Of a stretch of DNA of 64,000 nt, positions 1-14,284 are shown piece after piece. The stretch lies in assembly GCA_037039925.1 (NCBI GenBank), contig JAXRKP010001063.1:1-64000 (forward strand), written 5' to 3'. How positions within the stretch are numbered: the stretch's first letter is position 1; each line of letters starts with the position of its first letter. Origin of the DNA: Doris montereyensis. Its lineage: Eukaryota; Mollusca; Gastropoda; Nudibranchia; Dorididae. Under the pieces are notes generated by a model. That model was not told the origin of the DNA. It was given only the letters and a program-made list of their open reading frames with translations, and ran no database searches. The position numbers and the translations under genes were made by a program.

Positions 1-215
1 AAATACAAGCAGTGAGGCAAGGGGCATGTCAGAAGTTAATGTAATGACACAAGATAATATGAAAGCCCCATAGGAACAAAGACGAGACAAACACAAGGAA
101 TAGACAGAAAAAAATCCAGGCCACCATGGGGATCGAACCCGCGACCTCTGCGTCGGCACCCATCGCCTCGCCATGGAAAGAAAGCGTGCTACCAATCGAG
201 CTAACTACGCTCCCT
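1..215 (-). mobile_element. tRNA-derived SINE, copy 1
   Basis: Reverse-strand copy of a SINE that occurs four times in the window. The head resembles a tRNA gene, with a pol III A box (TAGCTCGATTGG type) and a B box (GGTTCGATCCC type), followed by a unique body ending near the motif GCCTCACTGCTTGTATTT. It lies head-to-head with the next copy, so the two form a long near-perfect palindrome. The window edge cuts at or near its 3' end. Confidence 0.8.
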
Positions 216-223
216 AAAAAAGC

Positions 224-430
224 TTAGTTAGCTCGATTGGTAGCACGCTTTCTTTTCATGGCGAGGCGATGGGTGCCGACGCAGAGGTCGCGGGTTCGAT
301 CCCCATGGTGGCCTGGATTTTTTTCTGTCTATTCCTTGTGTTTGTCTCGTCTTTGTTCCTATGGGGCTTTCATATTGTCTTGTGTCATTACATTAACTTC
401 TGACATGCCCCTTGCCTCACTGCTTGTATT
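224..430 (+). mobile_element. tRNA-derived SINE, copy 2
   Basis: Forward-strand copy of the same SINE. The A box is at 229-240 and the B box at 293-303, so internal RNA polymerase III promoter elements are intact by eye. The first few bases of the head (GGGAGCG) are missing relative to copies 1 and 3. It is almost identical to copy 1, which suggests recent insertion or an inverted duplication. The reading frame across it is a shadow, not a gene. Confidence 0.82.
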
Positions 431-631
431 TATCTACGTCAGATTACTTCAGAGGCATACTATCTATTGTAATGTATTTATTCGTCAATGTTCAATGGTT
501 GTTTAAAATAATACTAGCGGTTTAGATCTAGAGAAAATTGTAATCGGGGCTACTGAGGGAACGAACTGTCAGTGAATATGACGGCTAGTCATGACTGGAT
601 TCGTGCGAAAGACCTTGCTAATGAAACTCCT
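431..631. other. No gene seen; stretch shared with the region beside SINE copy 4
   Basis: The stretch near 571-625 (GTGAATATGACGGCTAGTCA and onward) resembles 61532-61590, which also lies next to the head of a SINE copy. SINE and flank may therefore have moved or duplicated together. Nothing coding is visible. Confidence 0.4.
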
Positions 632-820
632 TTTTTAGGGAGCGTAGTAAGCTCGCTTCGGTAGCACGCTTTCTTTTCATGGCGAGGCGATGGGTGCCGA
701 CGCAGAGGTCGCGGGTTCGATCCCCATGGTGGCCTGGATTTTTTTCTGTCTATTCCTTGCGTTTGTCTCGTCTTTGTTCCTATGGGGCTTTCATATTATC
801 TTGTGTCATTACATTAACTT
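632..820 (+). mobile_element. tRNA-derived SINE, copy 3
   Basis: Third copy, starting with TTTTTTAGGGAGCG. The B box is intact, but the A-box region is altered (GCTCGCTTCGG in place of GCTCGATTGG). The 3' end stops after ACATTAACTT and lacks the GCCTCACTGC tail of copies 1 and 2, so it is 3'-truncated. Confidence 0.8.
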
Positions 821-3553
821 ATGATGCACTGGCCTATCAGCGTCTCGGCTGTCAGGTCGGCCGCTAGTCCGCTATGAGATGTTACTGTGTATGGGCCATG
901 GGATCAGCAGGGTCGGCAAAGTGTGACAAACTCCGACAAAATGTAGGATCAACTCCGATGAAAACAATTTAAGACCCGCAACTCCGATATCACAGTTCTT
1001 GACTAGATTTTAGCGGTTAAAACCTGCCTAAATCTAGCTCTAGATCCATCATAAATCGTGAAAGTGAAAGCGAAAGTCACATGATTAAGTCGATACGACA
1101 GCTTGCCGCTAGTGTGCAACACTGCATTGACTGAACACATCAACACTCCAAATAAACGGGGAAGTAAAGTGGAATGAAAATAATAAGCGTGCGCAACACA
1201 CTCACACACAAATGATTTTTTCCTTCTTTTTCTCCAGTTCTCTTCTGAACAAGGAACAAACTGTTCAGCTATGGTACAGAAATATGAGAAAGAAAACGGG
1301 ATAGAACAGAGAAATGTTCGGGTGACTCACCCTTCGTCAGCAACACAGAAAAACAGATACAATGTTGAACTAGTGAACGGAACTAGATCTAGATCTAGTA
1401 ATAATAGGGCTCAAAAGTCTCACGTCACTTCCCATAACAACATCGACGTCTGGTCCAAAATGGCGGCCATCATGCTGTTCTCTATATACGCTTTTATATA
1501 TATGCTTTCGCTTAATGCTTTGTACTAGGTTGCAATCCTCAGTCAACGTAATCAATTCATGGCCTACACTGGCGTATACCTTCTTGTCCTTTACATAATC
1601 ATCTACGTGATGAATTAATGAACCCAAATGAACTTATATTGACATTTTGCAAGGTCTTCTACGGAACCGGTGCACGGGATGGCGACTGCACCGTCTTCTG
1701 CCTACTATATCTCAATATATACCAATAACTAATGCTGTATTCTAATAAAATACGTTTTGCTACCAACAATCCCATCCTGTATACGTTTTATTTTAAGGAA
1801 TTCAGTTTATATTATATGCCTAACAATAATATTACTACTACACTGTACTTAGTCTAGTAAACACTACAGGCAGCTGTATTCACTGTATTGTATTGTGTAC
1901 ACTTTGCTCCCAAGGACTGAATATTTTTGTTTGTTTGTTTGAAATTGACCCTAACCACCACAAGCAGTAACCTCAGGGCGATTGAAGAGGGTACAGCAAG
2001 ATGCAAGACATTAAGATAAGGACAAACTATGTTTTGTTTCTTTTTTTAATCTTGGAACTAGACTAGATCTAGATCTAGATCTCTCTATACATAAATTCAT
2101 AATACTAACATAGGAATGTAGATTAGAAGTAATAGAAGACTATCATTCCATTCAATTGTAGCAAAGTTCATGTTCTTGGATATCTAGATCTACATCTAGA
2201 TCTATCTACCTGATGGTAGAATTTAAAAAGAGTGAAGGGAAAGAAATAAGACCTACCACAGTAGCTTCCTCCAACCGCCCACGAATGTGCGTGTCTGTGT
2301 GTCTATGAATTAATGTTATGGATATTATAAAGTCATTTATCTGTTATAATAGTTCAAGTAACGTTTCCTCAATCTACTTAATAAATTTTAAGAATAGGAA
2401 AGCAATTAAAAAACATTATCAAAATAACCACGAGAAACAATTGAGATATGGGACATGAATTTACATTTCCTACGACAGACGTTATCATCAAAATGTTGAG
2501 TTAATTAATAACAGCTTATTGACATAATGATATTATAATAATAATGTTAAGCAATAGAAAGAGGGGATTTGTACCAATAGAAAGAAGAAGAGAGGAACTA
2601 CATGAGATTTGTAGCACGTAGTAAAACCAATACAGAGAATAAAGAGTGAAGGAACATGAATGACTTTCATATCATATTCGATACATTATTAACTGGAAAA
2701 GGACAAAATAAAATGTTACGTCATAACATCTTTTTGTCTTTATTTTTAATTCTAATCTAGTTTTAAATGAGAATGAGAGTATATTATAATATATCATATA
2801 ACTAATATCAGTTATCAGCATAATCATAGGGTGTGAACTGGCTCAAATCTGGACTAGAAAAAAACACAACTTACCGGTAAGATTGTATGGTCTGCACAGT
2901 GATAGGATTCCATGTATTTTGGTAACTTATGACTTTAAACTACGTGTATTTTATGACAAAATAGTTAAAGTGTAAGAATGAAGTCATTCAAATATATATA
3001 TATATGTGATAAAAATTAAATGTATCATCATGAATAAAATTAAAATACACAAATAGCCTTCACTTGTAAACATTGGTAATGCATTGAAACTGAACAACAT
3101 AGTTCTAGTGTAATATCTAATAGCCCTATGTTTTCTTTTAGTCTTGTAATCATTTAATGTTATCCCTTTCATTTATGTTTTTCATTCATATACATAAAAT
3201 AAACAAATTATAAGAAGGGGAGAAAATTATATTACATGTTATTGTTACCAATACCATGACGCTTCTTTGTTAATTGATTGCATATCATTTTAATGTTATA
3301 TTTTCAACTATCAATTACTCAATTAACTTACACTTTTTACAGTTACTATTATAAAAACAATGAAACAAGCCTTTTATAACTACATATTGTTTTGCAACTA
3401 AAGTTACAACCCCAGCATAACAAGGGGGACATAGATCTAATATGTATAGTATAATAGTTTCTTATTGATTAATAATCAAAGATATAGGCCTACATATATT
3501 ATTTTATTATTGATTTAGTTACAGAAAGATAATTCTTCCCAAAAAAACAAATA
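821..3553. other. No supported gene; AT-rich non-coding stretch with dispersed short repeats
   Basis: Short ORFs here lack domain signatures and look random. Visible items are a GAAA-repeat motif at 1059-1078, several TCTAGATCTAGA-type runs (near 1383-1400, 2060-2085, 2180-2205), and a segment of about 65 bp at 2226-2290 that recurs at 63770-63830. The rest is AT-rich with no structure I could identify. Confidence 0.5.
1059..1078 (+). promoter_or_regulatory. GAAA-repeat motif resembling an IRF/ISRE site
   Basis: Reads GTGAAAGTGAAAGCGAAAGT: three GAAA cores spaced by two bases, the spacing bound by interferon regulatory factors in animals. Similar motifs lie upstream of several transposase genes in this window. 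No clear gene follows this one, so a function here is speculative. Confidence 0.3.
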
Positions 3554-3869
3554 CAGTAGTATCCGGTTAAACACACGGTGTTCGGGAGGCCCGGTAGCGT
3601 GCGTTTAGTCGTTTAGGAATTGCGTGCCTTTATAAAAAGTATTTTAAACAATACCAGTTACTTCCCTTTACTACGGAAAAGACTGAGTTGTTTCCCTTGA
3701 CCACACAAACTACGTATTAGGATGCCGTTATTGAATTCGAATTAGATATTACTAAATATTAGATCTAGATGGGTTTTTTTGTAATTTATATTATTTTATT
3801 CAACAGAGAAACCCAATAGAACCATAAACAAAAACACAGAGTACAGTACCATATATAGATCTAGTTTCC

Positions 3870-3902
<33 letters not shown>

Positions 3903-4359
3903 CATGCATTGGCGCCTAGCCTGGGACTACCTGTACTGAGATTTCCTAGCGCCTAGCCTATCATGACTCCTCCAATGAAACACGAGGACGTAGGAATCTA
4001 CGCATAACAACGCTACAGTGCTCTCAAACTCAAATCCACCCCTGCCCCGTAGGCTAGGTCTGTGTACACCAGTCGTAAATGAGACTAATGAGAGCTGATC
4101 AGTGTGCGTGTGTATCACATAGGTCTACACAAAGAACGGCGAGGGTTCTTGCTGACAGTGAGTGATGAGTGATGTAAGTGACATCCTCTGGCAAGTAATT
4201 AGTGGCTATCTGATCTATTTCAAAGCGTGCGGTTAGATGAGGTGGCGTGCGTTAACAGTATACTGATTCATTATATAGAAAAAAATCCGCCATAGTGCTC
4301 AGCCGTTCGTTAACACGAAGCGTGCTTTTATCTCGCGTGCGTTTAACCGGATACTACTG
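3554..4359. mobile_element. TA-flanked MITE (Tc1/mariner or Tigger-like)
   Basis: The ends are inverted repeats: CAGTAGTATCCGGTTAAAC at the left and GTTTAACCGGATACTACTG at the right. TA dinucleotides flank both (3552-3553 and 4360-4361), the target duplication typical of Tc1/mariner-type elements. It is about 806 bp with no transposase ORF, so it is non-autonomous. Internal copies of GCGTGCGTTTA lie near both ends. Confidence 0.8.
3872..3901. repeat. (GT)n microsatellite
   Basis: Uninterrupted GT dinucleotide run of about 15 units inside the MITE at 3554-4359. Confidence 0.95.
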
Positions 4360-4763
4360 TATGTAAATTGTAATAAGAAAAATAACAGAATTTCATCTTA
4401 AAATCCAAGTGATGTATGTTCATCTGACTTTTAACCATTTTGATATATTCAATCCTTTTCTATTCAAAATATCACAAATTATTAATAAGAACATGAAAAT
4501 TGAAATAAAATGTTGAGACAAATACAATTAAATAAAAAGAAAACACTGTGAATAGTGTGAACACAAAGTAGATAACACTTTGATTGCCAAGCTCTACGAG
4601 GCCTTATGGAGTCCCCATTACCAAGGGTTTGGGAAGAAAATGGGCAATACAGGGTCATTTTACCAACAACAAAAAAATGTATATATATCTCCATAAGTAC
4701 GCAAGATAGGTAAGTGATAATAATGTGATATTTGGATACCTTTCAGTGTTTCAGTGTATGGGT
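4360..4763. other. No feature seen
   Basis: AT-rich stretch between the MITE and the LINE tail fragment. The ORF at 4482-4694 has no recognisable signature and is probably chance. Confidence 0.5.
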
Positions 4764-4982
4764 TCAGATGCCCGAGATGATCTTTCTCCAGGATGCCCTG
4801 TCCTGACGTTTTCTGTTTCCTTCCAAAAATGTTAAATTTCTATGCTTCAACGTCAATGCCTCTTTTATATCTTCTTCCCACTTTCTTCGAGGTCTGCCTT
4901 TTGGTCTTTTACCTTGGGCTTTAGCACTGTATACTGATTTAGCTATTCTATTGTCATTCATTCTATTTACATGCCCAAACAA
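4764..4982 (-). pseudogene. LINE reverse transcriptase, C-terminal tail fragment
   Basis: Encodes about 72 residues beginning with a FGHVNRM motif, then a basic GKRPKGRPRRKW stretch and a closing DRASWRKI motif. This pattern (W/F-GH-V-RM, GRP-RW, DR--WR) is the usual extreme C-terminus of reverse transcriptases in several non-LTR retrotransposon clades. The catalytic domain is absent, so this is a 5'-truncated relic. Its upstream edge meets the repeat AAGGCCGTCTATA at 4981. The fragment at 26225-26594 is the preceding part of a similar protein and also ends at that repeat. Confidence 0.7.
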
Positions 4983-5064
4983 GGCCGTCTATATAGTGTA
5001 CCAGGCGAGGCGTGCTTACTAACTAGTAAGCACGCCTCGGTACCACTACCAGGCCTTGATGCTG
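4981..5064. repeat. Dispersed repeat AAGGCCGTCTATA ... CCAGGCCTTGATGCT
   Basis: The beginning (AAGGCCGTCTATA) and end (TACCACTACCAGGCCTTGAT) recur at 26591-26632. Here the two are separated by the perfect palindrome at 5007-5038, which is absent from the other copy. It may be a MITE or a composite repeat. Confidence 0.5.
5007..5038. repeat. Perfect 15-bp-arm palindrome
   Basis: Arms GAGGCGTGCTTACTA and TAGTAAGCACGCCTC are exact inverse complements around a 2-bp centre. The sub-motif TAGTAAGCACGCC also occurs in the repeats near 23970 and 47257, so the arm derives from a dispersed repeat. Confidence 0.85.
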
Positions 5065-5372
5065 GTAACGTCAATCTGCCTGACGCGAAGCTCGCCTCGG
5101 CCTGACGTCATTGTAACAGGCCGAATATTACATAGTATTTCCAACTGCATTTTTGCTGACATTAAGATTTAACTTGAAGCTAATTTGCTATTTAAGGAAA
5201 TTATGCTACAGTTTGAACTATATAGTGCCTTGATTTTATAGTAAAAACAGTTTTTTTGCACGACTATATTGACCTTCCGGGTACAATAATTATGAATGAA
5301 AAAAAGTCCAAGAAATGCGGTGTTTGGCTCTTTTCGTATGATTACTAGGGGTGTGCGAGTCCACTAATTTTG

Positions 5373-5462
5373 GACTCGAGTCTGGACTTGAGTCTTGACC
5401 AAAGACTCGAGTAATTACTCGAGTCTTTTTGTTATCCGGACTCGAGTAATTACTCGAGTAAT
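5373..5462. repeat. Subterminal ACTCGAGT repeats, left end of hAT
   Basis: Five ACTCGAGT octamers (itself a palindrome) plus an ACTTGAGT variant lie within about 90 bp, some as pairs separated by AATT. Subterminal repeats of this kind bind hAT transposases in known systems; that role here is inference. Confidence 0.75.
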
Positions 5463-6053
5463 CCATATTTTAAAAGTTGATTTTTAGTTGTTTTTATATA
5501 ATATAATTCCCTTAACCTATGGCGATTTGCTCGGTTTTTAATTTTATGTTGGGTACACGCCAAATCAAATCATTTGTTTACATTTTTGTACTTAAAATTA
5601 AATTATGAGATATAAATTGACTTGATGAAAGTATTATTAATTGTGAACCTCAGATTAAATTGGTACTGCTTTGTACCAATAGGCCTTGCCTTTTTTTAAG
5701 TATAGAGTTAAATCCTTTGCTTAATTCCTTGTAGGCCTACTGAAATTAAAATATGATTGAATTAATGAAATTATTGTTAACTGTGAACCTCAGAGAATCG
5801 CACTTCATGAATGAAGTTTGCTTTGTTCCATGTAATCATCGGTTCTTAACAGTTACCAGTCGATGTTTTGTTATTCTTTTTTGTTGTTTTTTTATTATTA
5901 TTTTTTTTATTTTTTTGTTTTTTTGTTTTTTTTTTGTTTTTTTTTGGGGGGGGTTTTTTATGTTTTGTTTTTGTTTTTTCGTTATTCTTATTTCAATTTT
6001 CTAAAACTTATTTTTCTTGAATTTTCTTTTTTTTTGTTTTGTTTTGTTTTGAT

Positions 6054-8899
<2,846 letters not shown>

Positions 8900-9557
8900 G
8901 AGAAACGGATTTTTGATATTACCTTATTTGGTAATTTTAGATGTTCACACTTTTCTAAGAAAACTGCACAATTTTACATCCATATTTGGGCATGATGTGT
9001 TTTACTATTCCGAGAGAGAGCGAGGGCTTTGTTTCTGAGTGCTTTTAATCTGTTCGATTTCGAAAACAACATCATCTCATTCTCCTGACCTAGATGGTCT
9101 TTGGGAATATACCAGAATGACTCTGCTGCAATAGACCTCCATCCAGGTCTGTCTTTCACTTTTTCTCAGTAGGGTCTTGAAGTCCATCCTTGTCCATTTT
9201 TTGATGCTGCCCATCCGATTCTTAGTCTGCCAGCCTCTTACTGCAAGAGTATTTTGAGTAGTCCTTGAAGTACCATCGTGGTGAGTGACAACAACAACAT
9301 CATTTAAGGCCAAAACAGACCAAAGCTGTGAGCTGAGCGGAAGCTACGCTGCAGCTAAGCTGTACAACAAGGAATATTCTTTGTTAAAGAATAACCAAAT
9401 AAAAAGCAGAGTCACACGACATTGCTCGTCTAAGACTGCTGCTTTTTGAATGAACAGTCTTTAATTAAAAGAGATTCTATTTCCATGGCTAAATCTGCAG
9501 CGTAGCATCCTGTCAGCTCACAGTCGTTGTCTATTTTTTGACTGTAATATTTTATGG
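8900..9557 (-). other. hAT 5' region with unidentified open frames
   Basis: Upstream of the BED finger on the reverse strand are two overlapping open frames (9077-9313 and 8974-9159). The protein they suggest is basic and contains GSIKKWTRMDFKTLL and DRPGWRSIAAES. I do not recognise it; it could be a transposase N-terminus or a second inserted fragment. Confidence 0.3.
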
Positions 9558-9644
9558 ACTCGAGGCCAAAAAGACTCGAGTCCTTCACTTTTGACTCGAG
9601 TCCAGACTAGCTGAAGCAATTACTCGAGTACTCGAGTCCGACTC
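9558..9644. repeat. Subterminal ACTCGAGT repeats, right end of hAT
   Basis: At least four ACTCGAGT octamers, two overlapping as ACTCGAGTACTCGAGT, mirror the array at the left end of the element. Confidence 0.75.
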
Positions 9645-9670
9645 GTTACTCGCACACCCCTAATGATTAC

Positions 9671-10397
9671 GCACTCTTTTTCAAAATGGCACTACAATGG
9701 CAGCGCCCACGAGAGGCTGAATTTTCAAAACCTCATCGATTTGATTCTACTGTCACTATCCAACTTCCAAGTTCGTCTTGATCTAGAGGCTTCACCATTA
9801 TACTGAGAAAAACTTGACTATCAGGTATGTAAACAAATGAATGATAATCTAATCTCCCAATCTATAATCTTCTTAGTCTTAAATCTAGAATCTAGATTTA
9901 GGCCTAATCTAGAATCTAGTCTACTCAAGTTCCTTTTATTTTTTAGATCCTCCCTCTTCATCAAATATTTTCCTTCTCCTGCCAAATCTAATCTAGAAGT
10001 AGATTCTAGATTAAGTTCTTAATAGGATTCTTGATTCCACCATCTAGATCTAGGAAGTGCTGACCGTCCTACACAGTAGTAGGCTCGTAGCTGAATCGCA
10101 CCTAGGAGCCTTCCCAGCCCTTCCTGTCTAAATCCCTAAGATAAGGGCATAACTCCGCAAATAAATGAGACTCTTACTTTTAAAAATCATACAAAGTCAC
10201 TAAATAAAGTTACAGCTGAAACAATGACTGATTATGATACAGAAAGAATAGGAGAATTTATATAAAATATATTCAGGTATAAATGAGGAACTACAGACAA
10301 TAAGACAGGAGATGAAATCATACACATGTGCAACTCACCATTAGTGAAATAGTACAAAATCCAATTTTATTTACAAACAAACAACTTTCCCATTTTT
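9671..10397. other. No gene; CTAGAT-rich stretch and 3' flank of piggyBac
   Basis: Between 9860 and 10050 there are many CTAGA/TCTAGAT repeats. Near 10143 the motif GGGCATAACTCC matches (inverted) the GGAGTTATGCCC near 39792, downstream of another piggyBac copy, so this is probably the piggyBac 3' end. I could not find a clean TTAA-flanked terminal repeat. Confidence 0.45.
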
Positions 10398-12527
10398 TCA
10401 CTGTTTACTGGCAAGTTCCTGGTGAAAGCTTGCAAAGCACATGCCCTTATGAAGGTGGGTCTTGCATATTGTGCACCCAAAGACAGTTTCTGATGTCCTA
10501 CCACTATTTGTTCTTTGCTTTTTTTTTAACACCAAAAGCAAGCAGCTTTTCTCCCGAAGAGCCGATCTAGCTTGTGGTCAGCACTCAGTGGTGTTCCCAG
10601 ACCAGCAGTGGCAGTGCAGTGTGCACACGTCTCTTCCCCTTAGACACATTGCCAGCAACTAAGCCGGAGCAAACATCCAGTCGAAACTGCAGCTGGCCGG
10701 CTGACGTTGATTCAAGGCAGGGGACGGTTGGCATTCTATAGAGGATCCAGGAATTCACGAGAAAAAGTTGTACATAAAACCACAAACAGTATCTCCACCA
10801 CTTCCGTCCTGACCGGCCCCACAGTAGTAGGCTCCGTAGCTGATCAGCCAGGTCAACCCCAACATGTATTGTCGATAAAGAGCGACAGGTCAGGAATAGG
10901 GTGCTCCTGGAAGCCACGGATGGTGCGCCGACGAACAGTTGTAATGGCCGGTGTTATGAGTTGCAGAATGGCCACTTTCCTCTTGTCGTGCCACACTGTT
11001 GCTGCTGTCATGTTTGGCCCCTTCCTCATGATTCGAACATCCCCTGCCTTCATCTTTCTTCGCCTTGTCGAGAGGGGCTGAGGCCACCCTTCCGTGATGT
11101 TCTGATCGTACTACAAGAGTATGTGTTACGATCCAGGAGATTTTCTGCAAGGGTCACACTTGAAAAATAATTGTCAAAGTAAAAATGATGCCACTTATCA
11201 AGGTAATGTTCTGCAACGTTCATCACCACATGGTGTCCAACCACGAGGCATAGGATTGTTAATTTTGCCTGTATAAAATACAGTGTCCAGCATGTAGCCG
11301 TGTTGGGATCAGCGACGCACCAAACCTTGATGCCCCAGGGTGTAGGTTTTCCGCATGTATTGCTTAGTATAGCCTGCCATCATAAGCAATCATGGCTTCA
11401 TCAATGCTGAGATTCCTCCCAGGTGTGTAGTGCTCACCCGTGCTGAAAATAAAGAGATAAAAACAAACAAAAACTTTACCACTGTGTTACCGATAACAAA
11501 TTTATCCTGAAAATTATTTTTTTTTTGGATTATATTATATTGGGGGAAAAAATGAAATCGACAATATAACATAACATGTAGATCTATATATTAATAATAT
11601 GATTTATACAGTATGAAATAGGTCTTCTAGCATTTTTATTCTTTCATGTTCCCATCTAGAGAGGATTATAATTATAATATGACCCTTACCCCAATTGTCC
11701 TCATACGCCACCATCCTTCCTCACAATTCTTCAACACTTACTCTCTCCCGTCCTCTTTTTTCTTTTTTTATGAATGCTATATCTCTATAAAAAGTTTTCT
11801 TACCTTGCTCGGAAATGCTCAATAACTGGTCTCACTTTTTGAAGAGGGGGTCATAGCCTCTTCACCTCTGGGACAGCCTTGGAGGACCGTCTAAGTGCAA
11901 GTATTGCACAATCTTTTTCATATCAGCTTTTTCCCATTGTGGACGCAATAACATCAACCCGCAGTCGATCATCCAGTGACCAAAAAATGTTGGTACTCTG
12001 GGAGATCATGGATCCCCATCATGATGTTGATGGCCATAAAACCTTTATGTCCTGAACAGTCACCTCCTTCCAATATCTGTCAGGTCTCCCCCTTTGCCTC
12101 CTGCTGTTGGGCCGCATGGCGGTTTGTCTCTACCACAATCTTTTCAAATAGTTCCTCAGTGAAGAAGAACAAAGAAAAAATTCAAATGGTGTAGAGGTGC
12201 AAGGGATATTATGTTTGGGTCCATGCTCATTTTCATGTAGATAAGGATTTATCTTCACTGGATTTACAGGAAATGTAGGTGGCATATGTTCCCATTCCAT
12301 ATCGCCTGCAGGTTCAGCAACATCATCTTCTCTTCTTCATCTAGATCTATGTCGTTTTCGGTCGGCTCACCAAAATGTTCTCATCGACTATCGGACTCAA
12401 CATTCTCAACACTGCTCGATGGTAGATCTAATGCTTCTCTTCCATTGATATCAACGGTAAACCGTATAAATCACGGGCCATAGACAGTCCCAGTCGCTTC
12501 TCTGAAGAGCTGAAGTACTTCTTCCAT
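10398..12527 (-). pseudogene. piggyBac-like transposase with intron, frameshifted
   Basis: Reverse strand. The start codon at 12525-12527 begins MEEVLQLFREATG, like the N-termini of related copies at 15232 and 37483. The core has STGEHYTPGRNLSIDEAMIAY (11.4 kb), HHFYFDNYFSSVTLAENLL (11.2 kb) and VGVDLADQLRS...KWWRY (10.8 kb), all typical of the piggyBac DDD domain. The C-terminus is a Cys/His cluster, CTICKTHLHKGMCF, ending in TGA at 10398-10400. An intron at 11443-11803 is supported by donor AG|GTAAG and acceptor TTTTCAG|C, which restore the frame. Several frameshifts in other places disable it. Confidence 0.85.
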
Positions 12528-12614
12528 TGTCAATTGAGGATTTTTTTTTCTTCAAAAATAGAGTCAAACTTTGAAACGATGTAGAAAATCAACCAGACGG
12601 AGTAGAACGATGTT

Positions 12615-12638
12615 TGAAAAGTGAAAGTAAAGCGGAAA
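12615..12638 (-). promoter_or_regulatory. GAAA-repeat motif upstream of piggyBac
   Basis: Contains GAAAAGTGAAAGTAAAGCGGAAA, four GAAA/GTAAA cores about 90 bp upstream of the piggyBac start. It resembles the IRF-like motifs in front of other elements here. Binding is unproven. Confidence 0.3.
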
Positions 12639-12759
12639 TCACGCTCTAACGAGAACTACAAACGAGAATCTCGTGTCTAGAGAAACGAGCAGCCGGATCT
12701 CTACTATTTTAGAGGTCTATTTATGCGGGCGCTACAGGCTAAAAATAAGCTGCATATGT

Positions 12760-13660
12760 ACATGGCAAAATTGAAGAGCAATCCCGCTGCTTACGAAGCA
12801 TTCAAGGTCTGAGCTCAAAAAAGACTAAAGGGTGTCGAGAGAGAAATCGGCTTTCTCAGAAAAAGCGCAGAGACATGTCCAGTCAAAAAAAGAGAAGGGG
12901 GAGAGAAAGAAATCGGGCCTACTAGTTAGTACTACTGGGAAAAAGCAGGACCAAAGGAAGACCAGCAGACAGCCAACCAACAAGAAGTGGTGGCCAAAAG
13001 GACAATAATAAGACAGCTGAGGCTAGGCAAATTATAGGCTCAGGAAGTTTTTCGGCACTTGTTTGGTTGTAAAATTTAAAAATTGTGAAGTCAGTTTCAA
13101 TGAAACGTGACAAAGAATTGACTGATGTAGGTGTACACTATTTCTCCCCAACCAAACGTAAAAACAGAGAACATAAAGATATGACTTAGTTTACGATCGA
13201 ATCAACAAATTACGATCAAAATGTGTCTTAGAATTAGAAGCCAAAAAGAAAATGAATAATGAGAAAATTAATTCAAACCTATAGCAGAACAAAAATCATG
13301 GAAAATGGAGTATGCGGAAAGATATTTTGAACAGAAATCACAGCATTTGCCATGCAAAAAACTATAAATCGTCATCTAAAAGAGAGAAAAGATTCTTAAC
13401 AAAAGCATGATCAATCTGTACAATGAATATATAGAAGACCATGCTCCTTGGTTTCCACGGCAACTTTTTTTAGGAGGAGACCTAGGCATGTTCTCTCGTT
13501 TATAAAAACTCCTTCAGGCAATGTCTATGCGAGGTGTGCCTCAACCCCATGTTGAAAGCAAAGGTTATGAACAGAATGTTGCCAGAGTGTGAGAGACTGC
13601 ATTCTTTGAAAGATATTGTGAGACAGACAGTGTGTGGCACATGAGTTGGAAGTTTTGGCT
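12760..13660 (+). pseudogene. Degraded coding-like stretch, unidentified
   Basis: Translation of about 12766-12950 gives a strongly basic Arg/Glu/Lys-rich sequence (for example ERNRLSQKKRRDMSSQKKRR). Near 13480-13660 a more ordinary stretch reads SFIKTPSGNVYARC and LNPMLKAKVMNRMLPEC, interrupted by stops. The pattern (basic N-terminus, then a Cys-containing part) recalls uncharacterised repeat-associated proteins in marine invertebrates. I cannot name it and some of it may be chance. Confidence 0.25.
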
Positions 13661-14284
13661 ATTCAAGGCCATAGAAAGGGAAACTGATGACAGGAAGCCT
13701 ATTACTATTAGTATTTATGGCACTCGGCAGCTGCACAGTCTGCTCCCCCACTGCAGATGGATTGAGAATGAGAAATTTAAGCTGCTTTTGTCAGTCTTGT
13801 GAGAATGGAGACTTTGTGAGTGAGTGGAAGAGTGTGAAAGATTAGGAGAACACGTGTAGATGAATTTGGCTGGAGAGTATATGGCCGATGATCTGTACCG
13901 TTTGGTGCTTATCCGGATAACTGGCCATATGGTGAAATTTTCTGGAGAGTATACTGTCGATATCATCGCCCTTGACACTTATACTACTTATAGGCTTAAG
14001 TCTCCTTGACACTTATACTACTTATAGGCTTAAGTCTGTCTTCCATTTGATAATGCTTTGTATTTTTAGTATGGTAATAATAATATGCACTTATCAGCAA
14101 AAATTTGGTAACAAATGAGTGGCCTCTGGCAAATACTGGGAGAGAGAGATGGTATTAAGTATTATACCAATAACTTTGTTCATCTGGTTTAATAAATATA
14201 TGTAATGAATGGTGAAAAATTTGTCTTTGTTTCCATTTTACTTTTATCATTTGTTTGTCCGTTTCAGATTGCATTGGCAGCATG
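13661..14284. other. No feature seen
   Basis: The only local structure is a tandem duplication of a TTGACACTTATACTACTTATAG-like unit near 13971-14037. Short ORFs show no domain signature. Confidence 0.5.

Noticed and set aside
224..303. Functional tRNA gene
   Set aside because: A and B boxes are present, but the sequence does not fold into an obvious full cloverleaf by eye and continues into a repeated SINE body.
237..867. Two ORFs starting MARRWVPTQRSRVRS
   Set aside because: They lie entirely within SINE copies, repeat in each copy, and have no independent support.
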